This document shows positions 1 through 12,069 of a stretch of 64,000 nucleotides of DNA, in pieces (positions within the stretch are counted from its first letter, which is position 1; every line of letters begins with the position of its first letter). The DNA is from Paragonimus westermani (lineage: Eukaryota; Platyhelminthes; Trematoda; Plagiorchiida; Troglotrematidae). Below the pieces are notes generated by a model. That model was not told the DNA's origin, ran no database searches, and saw only the letters and a program-made list of their open reading frames with translations. The stretch spans positions 12,659 to 76,658 of the forward strand of contig QNGE01000289.1 of assembly GCA_008508345.1 (NCBI GenBank). Direction: 5' to 3'. A program made the translations under genes and the position numbers.

Positions 1-649
1 CGTAGTGGTACACCGTTTTTATGTACCTTGGGTAACCCGTAGAGTCTAGGAATTACAGTGCCTACTGGTCTAATTCTTTCAAAAGTTGCAGCATCTATCA
101 GGCCCCTTTGCTTCATACATCTAAGTGCTTTTGTTAGTGACTTCTCAATAACTGTTGTTTTGTCCTTCTCATTTTGTATGCTAACAAATTTGGTTTTATC
201 TCCCAATAGTGCATTCAATTTACTCAAATAATCGGCTTTATCTAAGATAACGATCCCGGCGCCTTTGTCAGGTCTGGAGATTATTATATTCTCATTCTGT
301 CTTAGAGATTTCAGTGAAGCTAAATGCTCTCTCGTTAGTAGGTTTTTAACCATTGATTTTCGGGTCAGATACTGATAGCAAGACTGAACTAGGGTTACTG
401 TGAGCATCTCAACATTAACAGCTGATGATGGTTGAAGACCACCCAATTGATCATAGAGGTTTTCAAATTGGGTTTCTAAGTCTAACTGTCTAGATCTATT
501 CTTAGGACAACAGAATTTCGGTCCTAGTGATAATACCTCGAGAGCAACTTTATCTAAGAGTAAGGAAGAGAAATTATGTACGTACCGTTCAGGATTTCTT
601 GGAAATTCGACCCTGGGTTTAATTGGGTTGAGTTGCCTTCGCAGCTTCA
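1..649 (-). pseudogene. Penelope-like element reverse transcriptase, N-terminal part, inverted piece
   Basis: Read on the minus strand from 649 down to 1, one frame stays open for the whole stretch and runs off the left edge. It carries the hallmark early Penelope RT block VLSLGPKFC near 530, then ISRPDKGAGIVILDKADY near 270 and RLYGLPKVHKNGVPL at the very edge. These correspond to the N-terminal linker and first fingers motifs of the RT; the palm motifs would lie left of base 1. There is no start codon at the right end: the frame is simply cut at about 650, where the same kind of element resumes on the plus strand. The enzyme copies the element RNA at a target nick. Family assignment is strong. 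That it is the same insertion as the plus-strand part is inferred. Confidence 0.85.
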
Positions 650-1641
650 ATGTCTTCGGTCACCCTTTACAAGCGTTATGTAGACGATGTCATCTGTGTG
701 GCAGATGAATCTGAAAGCTTTAGTGAGGTACTGACTCACTTCAACTCTGTGCATAAGAATCTTCGTTTCACCCTAGAACCCGAATCATCCGCAGGTATAG
801 CATTCCTAGACATACTCATTTCCCGTCGCGAGGATGGCACGATACAACGGAAGGTGTATCGTAAGGCAACCTGGACGGGTCAGTATACAAGCTTCAATAG
901 TTTTGTACCACTAAAACAAAAGAAAAACCTAATTCGATGTTTGATAGATAGGGCCACGAAAATATGTTCGAGCGACAACATCGAAGAGGAAGGACACTTT
1001 ATGTTTAATACACTCGTTGAAAATGGCTATCCGGAGCAATTTATTCATAAAAATATGTTAACAAGCGCTAAGATAGATAAACCACAAACTGCAGACAAAA
1101 AGTCCGTTTGCATTTCCTTGCCCTTCAAGAGTGATGGTGTCGCTGAAACTAACCAAGAAGCTTAGTGTAGCAATCAACAAGACGTTTTTCACAGCTCAAC
1201 TACGCGTTCAGTTTGTCTCCACACCAGTATTGCGCCCCCAGTTGAAAGATATATTGCCTGTTCATGCCGCCTCTTTTTGTTTACCGTTTCGTTTGTTCCT
1301 GTGGAACAAGCTACATAGGCCGCACAACACGGCGATTATCCGAACGCATTCGGGAGCACCAACCGGTGTGGTTGACGCGAGGATCGATAAGGCCCTGTTC
1401 GTCTGCGATCGCCACGCATTTGATCGAATCAAATCGTCTGATCAATCAGACCGAATCGTTCAAGCCAATCTACCGAATTTGTGGGATACAATCGAAACAG
1501 GTCAAAGGTCGTATACTTTCAATTGCAGAGGCCATCGTAATTCACCTATACTCACCACCACTGTGCGCTCAAAAACGACTAATCAAAACGTTGAATCTTC
1601 CATGGCCGTGTACGCAAACCCAGGATAGAATGACCGCGTAG
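650..1641 (+). pseudogene. Penelope-like element, RT palm C-terminus plus GIY-YIG endonuclease, two frameshifts
   Basis: The frame opens with YKRYVDDV, RT motif C with its two catalytic aspartates, followed by FLDILISRREDG and the Penelope thumb pattern ending near 1140. The frame breaks at about 1150 and again at about 1265, after which a GIY-YIG endonuclease domain is readable, with VYRFVCSCGTSYIGRTTRRL and a downstream SIAEAIVIHLY (catalytic glutamate region). The Cys-rich box just before YIG is typical of the Penelope endonuclease. The domain nicks target DNA for priming. The copy is dead because of the two frameshifts. The start at 650 is a junction and not a real initiation codon. Confidence 0.85.
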
Positions 1642-1799
1642 ATGTGACGCATCCCTCGCAGACTTCGTAGAACTCACGTGAACAATGTTACGTAACTAAG
1701 TCTCATGACTCAAACCAGACAAAAACTGTTGACTGACAACTGTCGCTTTAGTGATATGTTATCTACCATCCACATCTAGCCCATATAAATGTGTTGTAT

Positions 1800-4020
1800 T
1801 TAGCCTGATGATGAAACACGGAAAACGAGCTTGTTTGCTGCGCATTTCCTCTCAAAAGTGATGGAGTCGGTGCTGGCCAGAACAAAATTGAACAGAACCA
1901 TGGCATGACTAGCACCTGTGACAGCGGAGTGCCAACGGTTAATCAATCTGAAACATGATACAGCTGCGATTGAACGGTTGGGGTTGCCTGCAGTCCATGC
2001 CGTCTCGCAGCGGCAATGCAACCGAGGAACCGAGAAGCACGGTGGAAAAAAATTTATCGAAGCCCCCAACTGTATGCTGGCAATGCGGTGATTGGCATTA
2101 TGTGCAGTTCTGTCCATTCAAGCAACACAAAGGTCTGAAATGCAATCGATTCGGGCACAAGACCTGTTGTTGTTCAACTCTGGTACTCAGAATTCCGTCG
2201 TCGATTTCAAGGAACCACCGAAAGAAACCACAGAAAAATAGGATGCAAAGCCGTTTTGGTCACCTTTAACCCCGGCTTCGCTGCACGTCAAAAGTACGTA
2301 TCCGCGAAAACTAACGACAGTCCGACACGCCCATAGCAAGACACTGGTTCTGACATCACGCTGATTTTGCGATATTGGCCGTCCGGGACACAAGAAAACA
2401 AAACCTTCAGCCCAGAACGCATCTTCAGAAAAACTGACACTGATGGATGCGTTAGATGGTGATGTCGAGTGCGGTGATGTCCATACAAGTAGTACGGTCT
2501 GCCTTACCAAGCATTCGAAACTGAATCTTCTGGGCTTGGACTGGAATGAGCATCCGAAACTACTGGACATGCCACTCAGCCAGTTGTGTACAAATGTGAA
2601 GGTGCAAGCTCCGCTAGCAGATCAGAAACCGGATCATGTTCGTCAGAACCTGACAGAAAAGTTGACAAACAAATTCGCCGATGTGTTCCAGAAAGACCTT
2701 GGTTGGTGTACCGAAGCGAAAGCAGTATTGAGCCTATGTCCAGATGACAAATCTGCGGCATACGCTATCCTACCAATTAAAAATCCGGGGTTTTTTAAAC
2801 AGTCAATTACCCTGCTTGGGTAGTCCCTATTGTAATTGTTAAGAAGGCTAACGGCACTATCCGATTGTGCACACTCTTCTACAGGATTGATCGCCTCGCT
2901 AGAGGACCGTCAGTACCCTCTTCCAGACCCTGAGGAATTGTTCACAATGCTCAATAGTGCCAGAAGTTTTGCCAAACTAGATCTGGCCGAAGCCTATCTG
3001 CAAGTTGAAGTCGACGAGGATTCCAGAGAACTTACTGACCGTCAACACCTATAGGGGATTGCTCCAGTATTGCCGTCTACCTTTTAGAGTGAAATCAGCG
3101 CCTGCAATCTTTCAAGAAATCATGGACACGATGCTGACTGACGTCCCCGGGGTGAAAGCATACCTCGACGAAACCACTGTGATGGGCAGTGATCCTAATG
3201 ATATGTACGAAAAACTTGATCATGTCCCCAGCCCAACTCGAGAAGTTGGATTTCACCTTTGGGCTGGAAAATGAAAAATGTTTATACAATCGACCAAGTA
3301 TTTGGGATTTATAGTCCACCAGCATGGTCGCCGCCCATACCAAGCCAATGTCGACACTTTGTAATCATTCCTAGAACTAGTGAGTCATTACAGTATCTTC
3401 TTAATTGCGATGCACCATACCCGAAGGCCGCCAAATCGGCTCTTGAGAAAGGATGCAGAGTGGAGCTGGTCTGCTGAATGCCCAAATACCTTTGATCGTG
3501 TCAAGGCTATGCTGGATTCGAATATGCTCCTTACTCACTTTGACTCTACTTTGGAGATTGTGATAATATCGGATGCCTCAAACTACGGTATTGGCGTAGT
3601 CATATCCCACCGATTCATGAATTGTTCTGAAAAGGCAATAGCTCACGCATCCAGAACGTCAACAGGGGCGGAAAAGAATTAGAGACAAATCGAAAAGGGA
3701 ACACCAGTCGCCACAGTAGGCGCGGATGCCACAATCACCGATCATCCTTCGACAGGAATTGAGACCTTTTGATAAAAAGCCAGTTTCAGATGCGACGATA
3801 CTCTTAACCAGTTATTCGAAAAGTTGTTCAATCACCGCCCAATCCTGAGTAGAAGCACTCCAAACAGACGATGTTACGGCCCCTGACTACACGATGAGCA
3901 GACAGTGTTACAATCGTCGCCGTGGCAAACATTTCCTTAGGGCACAGTCATACCTGCAACAGTTGACACCTATTGGTTTTCGATATGCGGAAGACTTTCG
4001 ATAGATACCAGGGTACGGTG
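1800..4020 (+). pseudogene. Decayed CsRn1-like Gypsy fragment (gag to RNase H)
   Basis: In several frames this tracks the better-preserved Gypsy at 13586-17549. The order is a gag C-terminus from about 1810, paired Cys/His boxes starting CWQCGDWHY near 2072, a protease end LNLLGLDW near 2525, RT fingers with FAKLDLAEAYLQVEV near 2970, the RT active-site loop near 3160 reading YLDE in place of YLDD, and RNase H with ISDASNYGIGVVISH near 3570. Weak nucleotide similarity to the RNase H tail continues to about 4020. Many stops and frameshifts are present. No LTR is seen at either end. The sequence is clearly a different, older member of the family than the 13.1-18.1 kb copy. Confidence 0.8.
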
Positions 4021-5251
4021 CGCGACAGTTTTGCGCGGAACAGTGTCTGAGAAGTATGTCGATGTACCGCTATCCGACTTCAAGCTGGTGGGTGGCAAAT
4101 TACCATCATCCCTTAATACCATGCCTCACTTGTTCCGTTACACCTAATTGTTGACGCGCTGGATAGTGCGCTGACCGACTCACCATCGACCGTAACACAA
4201 CTAGGGTGGTTGGAAAGTGTACCAGCCTGGGCAGCTGTATCATCTCTGCGGCTGAGATCAACGGTCGAATAACCAGCCTGGTGGTACTTATTATTTTCAT
4301 GTATACAAAGATGGATATGAAGTCGATCTATGATCACACCCACGTTTATGAACAAATTGCCTTATTGGCACTACGACAGTACAGTAGTTGTTCCTTTTAG
4401 AACTTTAGCCTTCCCAACCCAGTATCGATCTATCTGTAAACTTGGATCGATCTCAAGCTCCACGTCACCTTTGGTGCGCTGCTTGAGAATGACTCATGTA
4501 CGGCAGCTGCTTCATACTGTTACAGTCAAATCACCACACTTCTCAACGTCATTGCATTTACGTTTACCAGCGGCATTTTTATTTTGTAGCGATGCATTCC
4601 AAGAACGTGGGTGTCACAAGTACATCTTATTCAACGAAGCGACACAAATGACGGGCTTCAACAGCACAACGAAAGTAAACATTATTTTGCGCACAATAAT
4701 ACCACAGTAACGCAGATGCCAGTACTTCCCTCCGATTATTTCACTAACTCGATATCCACCACCTCACTAATCACGAGTAATGTGGTCGTATAGTTCATCT
4801 TCGTACAACAGCACACATCCCACTGTAGGTGTAGGCTTTTAAACTAAGCATTTTGTTTCCATTTGGACTGTTTTCTGCTTCGTAGAGCACGCCCTACTGT
4901 ATGTAAAGTAAAACTCTCAATTCGGGGATTTCGCTCCTATTCGAACTGTTGGATTCAAGATGGTTTAAAGCCTCCGTCCACTTGTGAATATTCACTGGAT
5001 AATCCTATATGCTAATGGAAATAAAGCGGTGTTGTATAGAGAAGCAGAAATGGGTAAACAAGCGCAAGTCTTGCATAATAAAACTGTTACATCTAGGACT
5101 ACGTGGCACGGAGGTAAGGCAATCATGACATATCGTAAAAGGTACGCAATGGAATCAGGAATGAATCACAATCATCTACACTAAAACCTGTTCCAAAATA
5201 GACAGCAGAGTAGACTAACTTTTACTAAAATGTGCAAACCATATGACCTAC
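4021..5251. other. No gene recognised (probable aph-1 intron 3 sequence)
   Basis: Short open frames occur on both strands, the longest on the plus strand at 4330-4710, but none matches a family I know. I searched the minus strand for the conserved histidine-bearing APH-1 segments expected in the next exons and did not find them. If aph-1 continues leftward this is intron 3. Confidence 0.4.
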
Positions 5252-5583
5252 CTGCCACCGCAAAAAACGTCTTTGATTTCCACATTTCAAACCCAACTCC
5301 AGGCCCAAATGCCACAGTCACGTTTGGAAGCAGTTCAAAGATGCATCCCATTAAACCGAAACCGAGACCTGCGACATAGGCAACACCACTGCGGTTTAAC
5401 AATTTGCCTGCTCGTTCTCTTTTTGGTCTAAATGACACGCCGGATACACAAGTAGCACCTGAGATCGTTGGCCTGGCACCTGTCACGGGTTCCGTACCAT
5501 CCGATGAAGTTAGTTGTGAGACTGGCCGAGTGTTATATACCTGTACCGAGGCAGTAATGACTTGCAAACCGTTATCAGCCATT
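5252..5583 (-). CDS. aph-1: aph-1 exon 3 (TM3-TM4 loop and TM4)
   Basis: The exon begins after a pyrimidine-rich stretch ending TTTCGTAG and ends at CAG|GTAGGT. The first base completes an isoleucine codon with the two bases carried over from exon 2, giving the family pattern YKL followed by ADNGL. The long hydrophilic loop is rich in Ser, Thr and Pro, then comes AYVAGLGFGLMG and GPGVGFEMW, matching the GPGV segment after TM4 in other animals. In the GxxxG stretch the third family glycine is replaced by Cys, with a Gly one position earlier. Confidence 0.85.
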
Positions 5584-8500
5584 CTACGAAATGATAAAAG
5601 TAGTGACTTACAAGATAATTCTAAAACATCATTTTAAGTATGGTAAAGAGCACGCTTACGTGTGGCACGTTACAATCTTGCTACGACCGTAAAAGTGCAG
5701 TTATAAGGCGTAAGATTAACAAGAGAAAGGGGGCACGTTCAGTGAGCCGGCAACACAGCAACGCATTAAACAAACGCGTTGCGTAGCAGGTGCAAAGAAT
5801 GGCACATTAGTTTGTGAAAAACTTATCACGCGTCAGTGTTTGGAAGAGGATGACTGAACCAGTTGAGGTATGAATGCCAATAGATTTGTGTACACATCCA
5901 ATGGCTTACTAACCCAAACTTTCAGTAAAATCATCGAGAATCACAGGTGAACAGTGGCAGAACTCACGAATGGGAATATAGTAAGAAAAATGTACCCAAT
6001 TAACTTCATGATTAAATATATATTTGGAAAAATGGAAGAGTGCACGGGAAAACGTACGAGAATACTTCCCCAGCCTGAACTAAATCGGGTCAGTAACATG
6101 CTTTGTGCCACTTGAGGGGTGTACTTTTAGCGTACTCTATGTACCTCCTCCGAAATTAAATGCCGATTGACCCAGCGAGCCTGATTTTATACAGTTGTGT
6201 AAACAGCCACAATCAGTATAGGACGAGAATTGTTGATTCAGTTTTGTAATCATTTGGGAAAATAAGAATGGGTTTACGCAAACTGGGAGAAAAGTAAGAC
6301 TGGGTGCGTGCATGTAGCCGGACCCGGTCGAAGATGTAGAACAGTACTCAGAGGAAATCGAAGTGTGAGGATGAGTTATGCCAGACAAGATTTTAGAGGC
6401 GAAAATTCAACCACCTTACTACGTACATCAGAAATGATCGCATATAGTTGGGATGTGAACACGATTCACTGAAGCGACTGGTTTTCGTACTTCCTAGGGA
6501 TGAGTACAGTACAACTAAGTTGGGTTGGGTTCAAGTGTATAGGAGAGAATTAGAATAACAGCCAGGATGCCGTAAACCATTCTGTTACGCGGCTATTTCT
6601 CCCTTGTTACAAACATTCAGTGTTTACCGTCTCGGTCGTTCCTGAAGGGCACCTGGCAATACCGTATTGAGTACTGGTAACCTTTGGCAGCTCATCAGCT
6701 AACTGGAATGACCTTGCAACATGGATGTCCTTATTCGCCAAAGTTTCTCTTCCTTCACCGGTTTCATTTTCTTGGTGCTTTCCAAACTACATCAAGTCGT
6801 TATAAGTCACCTGCCTACTAGTTTAATTCATTTGACGTTAAATTAAAGAAGGTACGAGATCGAACCGGTGAACCATTTACGACACTTCAACACGAAACCA
6901 CCCAGTGGGCTGCAGAAAGTGGATAAACCTAAAATTCGGTAATGTAAGGTTCAACAGAATGATCGTGTCGACCTGTGTAACTCGTCCATCAAGCCCGCTA
7001 AAAACATTTGTATAACATGACTAAGGTGGCCTTACTTGTGAATTTCTATTTCACAGCCTGAATAATGTATACACCTAATGGCTGAGGATGAGTTGGTGTT
7101 TAGTAGCTAAAAGTCCACTTCAGTAGCTCTGGACAAATTTGGATAAATCTTGTAGCTGATTGGCAACACTACAGTCTTTTATTTCGCAAACACTGCACTG
7201 TTCACTTGTAGAAACTGAGCAATGAAAATTCAGCTATTTACGCCCGCCTTCAGATTGTGCAGGGGACTCATACTTTGTCCGACCCCCAAGTAAGCCGGCT
7301 GTTCAATCTAGTTTTGCGCTGCAGAAAAGCAACACCACTAGACTATCCTTCTGATACTTGGCTCTTTTCAACGCTAGGTTTTAGTTAGAAAGTGTTCAGA
7401 AGACCTACCCAGTTTCATCGCAGTTGAACGAGTTCTTATCTCTCTATCATGCATGCAGTACATTTTCATTCAATGTGGTCGGTACCTCGGGCACTTCTCT
7501 TGATAAAGAGATAAATCTGGCGTTGTTCCTACGTTGTAATTCGGGAAATTGCCCATTGCTTATTATGCGATTGTAAGGTCCAAAAACTGCTGAGCAGACG
7601 TCTGAACAGTTTATTGAATCGTTGGGCCGGACACCGGTAGGTCTTGGTGTGCTTTGATATACATTTCTATCATTCAAGTTATGGCAAATTATTGGCGTCG
7701 ATGAGAATATTTAGTTTGCACAACGTACCGGTATTTTTTCTTCATTCCATTGCAATGCATTTAGTTCCCGAGTTCCATTTGTCTTAAGGCCACTAACAAT
7801 AGGCCTCAGTGACTTCTCGCTCACTAATAAACGAACGAATACCACTTTCCGTGTCAGCAGGTTGAACATAAGCATATGTGGAGTACTGTGATTAACTCTG
7901 AATCACTGCTTTCAGCAGTGAAAAATGGGGTATATACATACCAACTAGACAAGCGAGCATGCACTATAAAAAAATATGCCTCAACATAGAGGGTTTGAAA
8001 ACAAAAAACACCTGCGTACATTATTAATTTGTAAAAGACGAATCGCATGAGCTCCTGAGACAGGACCGCGGCAAGTAAAGACCAAGCGATGTGTGAAGTA
8101 AGCAGATTCAGAACGATCCAAACGAGGGACGTCAACAAGACGGACAGTATCCAAAAGAAACCACTGCAACAGTATTTTAAAAAAAAACAGAAATCACTTG
8201 CCAATAGCGCGGAGGATTCTCAGAAAGCAAAAAGGTTCACATATGTACGTGAAAATTGCACCAAGGTTTGTCGATCCTTAGAAGTTAAACAATAAACATG
8301 TACAAGTGAATGGGACCAATCTGGTGGTTACATACCGCATTTTATGATCAAGTATTCGTCAGAAAAATGAACCAAATTTTCATATGTACTGAACACCGAA
8401 GTAGCACACACAACACCGCCTCCATTTTTAAAATAAAGGTTATGATCGTATCTTTATTTGACAATGGCTTTTGTTCAGAAGCGGAACAAAAAAAGGTCGC

Positions 8501-10130
8501 ATATCCTTGGGAGACACCTTTTGAGGAGTGCAGGGTAACCGTTGGAAACACTAGTGTGCATACAAGACAATCAAGAAGTATCCACATAACACTCATTCTA
8601 TACAGACATCAGCTGTGTCAGCGTACGTTGAAATATGAAGCGGGAACTGGCAGTCCTCGGCAAATTGGCCATGCGAAATGTCCGAACCCGAAAACAACTT
8701 AGTTGTGGTGCATTACATATCATGGGATGTCGTTCAACAATGTCTGTTGATAAGAAAGCAACGGTTTCGTGGTTGTTTACTTTGTGGTGCTCTACGGCGA
8801 GAAAATGGCATTAGTGATAGTCAGTGACGTGGAAATAATGTGACTGCATTCAGGAAGATAACCGTAATAGCACTTTGGTAAGCTCATTACAAATAAGTCA
8901 ACCTCAACGGAAACAGAAAGAACAGTGCTTCGAATTTCCGTGCCCTACAAGAACAGCATAGCGCTACTGCTGAAGTTGTATGTCCAAAAGTGAAGTTACT
9001 AAAAACCCTCATTTCATTACTTATTCACAAATACACTGCATAATAATTTTCGTCTCATCACCGTAATGAACTTCGACAGTCCTGAGTTTTCAGGTTTTGA
9101 ATTAAATATAACAATGTATTTTCATATCTGTAACGTCACTTACACACTTATGAATGTTGTACCTATTGTTTCAAATGGATACTTCCGGATAGCATCACTA
9201 CCAGAAGCACTCGATGAAAATTGAAAAATTCGGTCGACACATTTCTGAGTGAATGACAGGTTTAGCAAGGATTTATCTGAAAACAACCATCTGACTAGTC
9301 GTCTCAGTTAATCACGGCTTTTATGCCAAATGAAAATACTTCATTTCCCTAAACAAAACCTGAACTTGAATTCTACGGCGCTTATTCACGAACCTACGTT
9401 TCGCGCCAGTTTAAAATCCATCTGGAAGCGCCGGAAACAAATGAACTATGTGCTCCCAGGAGTGCGACCATAGGGTCATGAAACGAAGCGTATAGGTGGA
9501 ACACGTACAAAAATTGGAACGGTGACCTCTACTGATACGCAACCCAGGAGCACAGCTTGAAATGTACGGTAAGGAGACGCGAATGTCTGGTAATCTCCTG
9601 CTAAAGACATCATACATACACATACATAATTAAAGCGTAAAAAGCCACAAGCAGTGGCAAGCGTGTCACAGTATAAGAAAAGAAAGTGATGCGCAAGAGG
9701 AAGGATGGAAAAAACGCAGGGGGATGGAAAAAAGTTACAACGATGCACACACAGACTCGGAACACGATCGCCATTGGCCTCTGTTTTTCGTCAGATCAGA
9801 CAGCATCTTCAATTGAAGGTGTTCATTGTTCTTCGGACTCCAGCCGAACAGACGAGATCGCCCTACTGAAGCAAGCTTATTAACGACAATCAAGAGACGG
9901 GATACAGCTTAATCATCAAATAACGCTATCGATGTTGTTTAGCAAAGAAACAACTTAAAACATCATCGTCAAATGCAACATCGCATAATGACTGACTACA
10001 AAAGTACACTGACTAACCTGCCAGTTAACACAATGAGTTTCAACGGACTGACCACTGTTGTGAGAAAAAACAGGATTGTACTGGGTCCGAATCCGATGAG
10101 AGCGCATCCGACACCACCAACTCTAGTCAT
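5252..10130 (-). CDS. aph-1: APH-1, gamma-secretase subunit (partial gene, three exons)
   Basis: The product is a multi-pass membrane protein that scaffolds gamma-secretase (presenilin, nicastrin, PEN-2), which cleaves Notch, APP and other type I proteins within the membrane. Exons are 10130-10018 (113 nt), 8163-8020 (144 nt) and 5583-5252 (332 nt). All three donors start with GT (CAG|GTTAGT, AAT|GTACGC, CAG|GTAGGT), and phases 2, 2 and 1 join in frame. Joined residues follow the family from the start Met to just past the fourth membrane segment: TM1 with GCALIGFGP, TM2 with SGFFWILSVL, TM3 with QELMRFVFYKL, then TM4 with AYVAGLGFGLMG, including the family GxxxG motif. The loop between TM3 and TM4 is about 68 residues, roughly three times the usual animal length. 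The last three membrane segments, with the conserved histidines, were not found and may lie left of the window. Family identity is strong; exon edges are inferred from splice signals. Confidence 0.88.
5584..8019 (-). other. aph-1: aph-1 intron 2
   Basis: This 2.4-kb intron is flanked by GT...AG. No mobile element, RNA gene or long reading frame is recognised inside. Confidence 0.6.
8020..8163 (-). CDS. aph-1: aph-1 exon 2 (TM2 and TM3)
   Basis: The exon starts after TACTGTTGCAG and ends at AAT|GTACGC. It encodes FFWILSVLLTSLVWIVLNLL (TM2) and LLAAVLSQELMRFVFYKLI (TM3), aligning without gaps to the corresponding APH-1 segments. A competing downstream donor (GCAG|GTG) would break the frame with exon 3, so the upstream GT is chosen. 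Confidence 0.88.
8164..10017 (-). other. aph-1: aph-1 intron 1
   Basis: This 1.85-kb intron has a long T-rich acceptor tract. Nothing else is recognised inside it. Confidence 0.6.
10018..10130 (-). CDS. aph-1: aph-1 exon 1 (start codon and TM1)
   Basis: The ATG at 10130-10128 opens MTRVGGVGCALIGFGPS, matching the APH-1 N-terminus in length and in the conserved GCAxIxFGP motif. The hydrophobic TM1 follows with VSPLKLIVLTG. The donor CAG|GTTAGT leaves two bases that pair in frame with exon 2. Confidence 0.88.
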
Positions 10131-10159
10131 AGTCAACAAAGAAATGATGTGATGACGAC

Positions 10160-10167
10160 TGACGTCA
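10160..10167. promoter_or_regulatory. CRE-like palindrome TGACGTCA upstream of aph-1
   Basis: A perfect TGACGTCA, the consensus for CREB/ATF binding, lies 30 bases upstream of the aph-1 ATG. An 8-mer occurs by chance about once in 65 kb, so location is the only support. Confidence 0.2.
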
Positions 10168-11104
10168 ATCAGTGAAGCTGCCTTTTTTAATTATTGATCT
10201 GGAACAAAATAAGACAAGGTTACAGGGATAATGGCATCTCCACAGCGTGGCAATTAAGACACGTGGAACAAGTCAGTGTACACCTTCGCGTGACCACCCA
10301 TCCGAATCAGACAATCCGCTTCAAGTTCCCGTCTTCTCACGATCTAAGATCGGCATCACAACTAAAACACTTATTTAGATGACATCTTGATACCGTAGCT
10401 TCTGGTCAACAAATTTCATTTCTCTGCATTGAGCCACCTGACAGCAGCTGCCTCGGGACCCGTTCGTCACCCATCCAGCAAACATGTCCCAGCCACCGAA
10501 GCAGACTGAGCATCAACACTGAGTCAATTCCATCCGTGTCTGTTCATTGAATTACCTCAATGTCTGGAACCACTTCCGAACACCCAATACATAGAATGCG
10601 ACTTAGATACTGCAGACGGAAGCGGCCCAACCAACAAGCAAGCAACCTTTTTTTCATCATTAGGCTGTGGCTTTCCCGGAGGTCTTTCCAGAAGTACAAG
10701 AACAGTGCTAGCGCTCGTCACGCGAGCTCACAACTTACAGTCCGTCAACAGTTCGTTGCCCAAGTAGCAGAATTATGTTCGACCATTCACAATGTCTTCG
10801 TTGAGGCGGATTCCAGGTGTTGATATGTTGATATCCCAACCAAATTTGAATGGTGCGACCATGAAGACAGTGAGCAGCCGCTGCCGTTCCTCTTCGTCCT
10901 AAGCAGATAACATCCTATGGCAGGCCATTCATAATCACCCAATGGTGGCCGGCCAATTCAGTAGGCTATCAAAGTGTTTACGTCAGACATTTGTGTGTGC
11001 ACGTCATAGTCCCCGTCGGCCAACGCTTTAGTAAACGGAACAGATGGGTCAAAAATCGCTTTAGATCACTGATAGAATTTTGTTGCATCAACTCACCTTG
11101 CTTC
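10168..11104. other. No gene recognised; aph-1 5' flank
   Basis: Only short open frames are present, with no coding similarity seen. It should hold the aph-1 5' UTR and promoter, but no TATA box or initiator can be argued convincingly. Confidence 0.4.
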
Positions 11105-12068
11105 TCCCATTTCATCATCAGCATCATCATCCTCATTATAACAGCCATGAGCCTGACCAAAGTTACTGTGGTTCGGACCGCCGATCACCTCAACAGCGAC
11201 GTGGAATATCCTAGAAGAAAACGTTACTAAGTAGGTCAACAAATATTGAAGAAGACTAAGCCGAAGAACTAGAAATGGTATGGATACAGGTACGCCAATG
11301 ACTGTGACACATCGCCATCTCGGACAGCATATCTAACCAGCGGTTCGAGTGATCACGAGGACCCGAGCCAAGCAGGCGATGCCTGTCCACTTTGCTCAGT
11401 GGAGCAGTCAAGGTCTTCATATTTCGTGACCACGTTGTTGCTTGACCACCACGCGATTTTACCCAACTGTTGGTGGCCTCAGTATATAATGCCCGGGACG
11501 GTAAACACACAGCTGGCATACGGAGCACGTGAACCAACCATCGCAAGCTGTGCAACGTAATTAGTTGACCAATTGATCGCGCATCCCGAGCGTTCCGAAA
11601 TACGCGCCGGCGAACTGCCACATTGCTCACGCGATCAGTCCACTTAATGTGGGCCAATTGACGGAGACAACGATGGTCGAACATAGCAAGCCTGTTGATA
11701 TCCCCCTTATGAACAGGCCAAGTTTCCGAACCATACAGCAAAATGAAACGCACACAGGCGTGATATACCCTTCATTTCAGCAACAACCGAACGTCTTTTC
11801 GACGTCACAGATGACGTAGTTTGGCAAACAAAACTCGCGCCTTTGCTATCCTCGCTGATATCTGATCAGCAATATTACAGGCTGACTAGATAGTTCTACC
11901 CAAGTATGTGGAAGTGTCCACAGTCTCAAGCGGATTACCTGCAATAAAGACAGTAGGGGTGGAAATGCCCCAGTCTTGAAGCAGCAATTTGCACTTTGAA
12001 GGTGCGAAGCGCATTCCATACAAACCAGCCCGGTCACTCACCTTGTTCAGCATGGTCTGCATGTCTTC
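11105..12068 (-). pseudogene. 5'-truncated LINE copy A, RT C-terminus with GAT-repeat tail
   Basis: The minus strand reads GMRFAPSKCKLLLQDW near 12000, a TYLGR segment, then LLYGSETWPVH near 11735, FDHRCLRQLAHIKW and LRWLVHVLRMP. These are the standard order of motifs in the thumb and C-terminal tail of RTE/CR1-like endonuclease-RT elements of flukes. In-frame stops interrupt it near 11890 and 11810; the frame from 11753 to 11256 is open. The element ends in an imperfect GAT repeat at about 11140-11105, the usual 3' tail of such elements. RT palm and endonuclease are missing. Confidence 0.8.
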
Positions 12069-12069
12069 A

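Larger units (their letters stand above)
1..1800. mobile_element. Penelope-like retroelement with inverted 5' part
   Basis: The minus-strand RT N-terminus (1-649) and plus-strand RT C-terminus with endonuclease (650-1641) meet head to head at about 650. The layout, 5' portion inverted and 3' portion in normal orientation, is what twin priming gives in target-primed elements. The stretch 1642-1800 has no reading frame and is taken as the 3' untranslated part. It ends where Gypsy gag similarity begins at about 1800. The left end lies outside the window, so the left flank and target duplication cannot be examined. Confidence 0.7.

Noticed and set aside
1803..1830. CTGATGA followed by GAAA-like bases after the Penelope element, resembling a hammerhead core
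   Set aside because: No stem II or stem I can be drawn, and the same bases align without gaps to the Gypsy gag reading frame that begins here.
3985..4020. Minus-strand PWY codons that might belong to the missing aph-1 exon
   Set aside because: The following residues do not fit APH-1, and the plus strand aligns to the Gypsy RNase H tail.
5195..5225. Minus-strand LCCLFWNRF just after aph-1 exon 3 as a candidate next membrane segment
   Set aside because: It lies in the intron 31 bases past a good donor, has no acceptor, and does not fit the expected conserved histidine segment.
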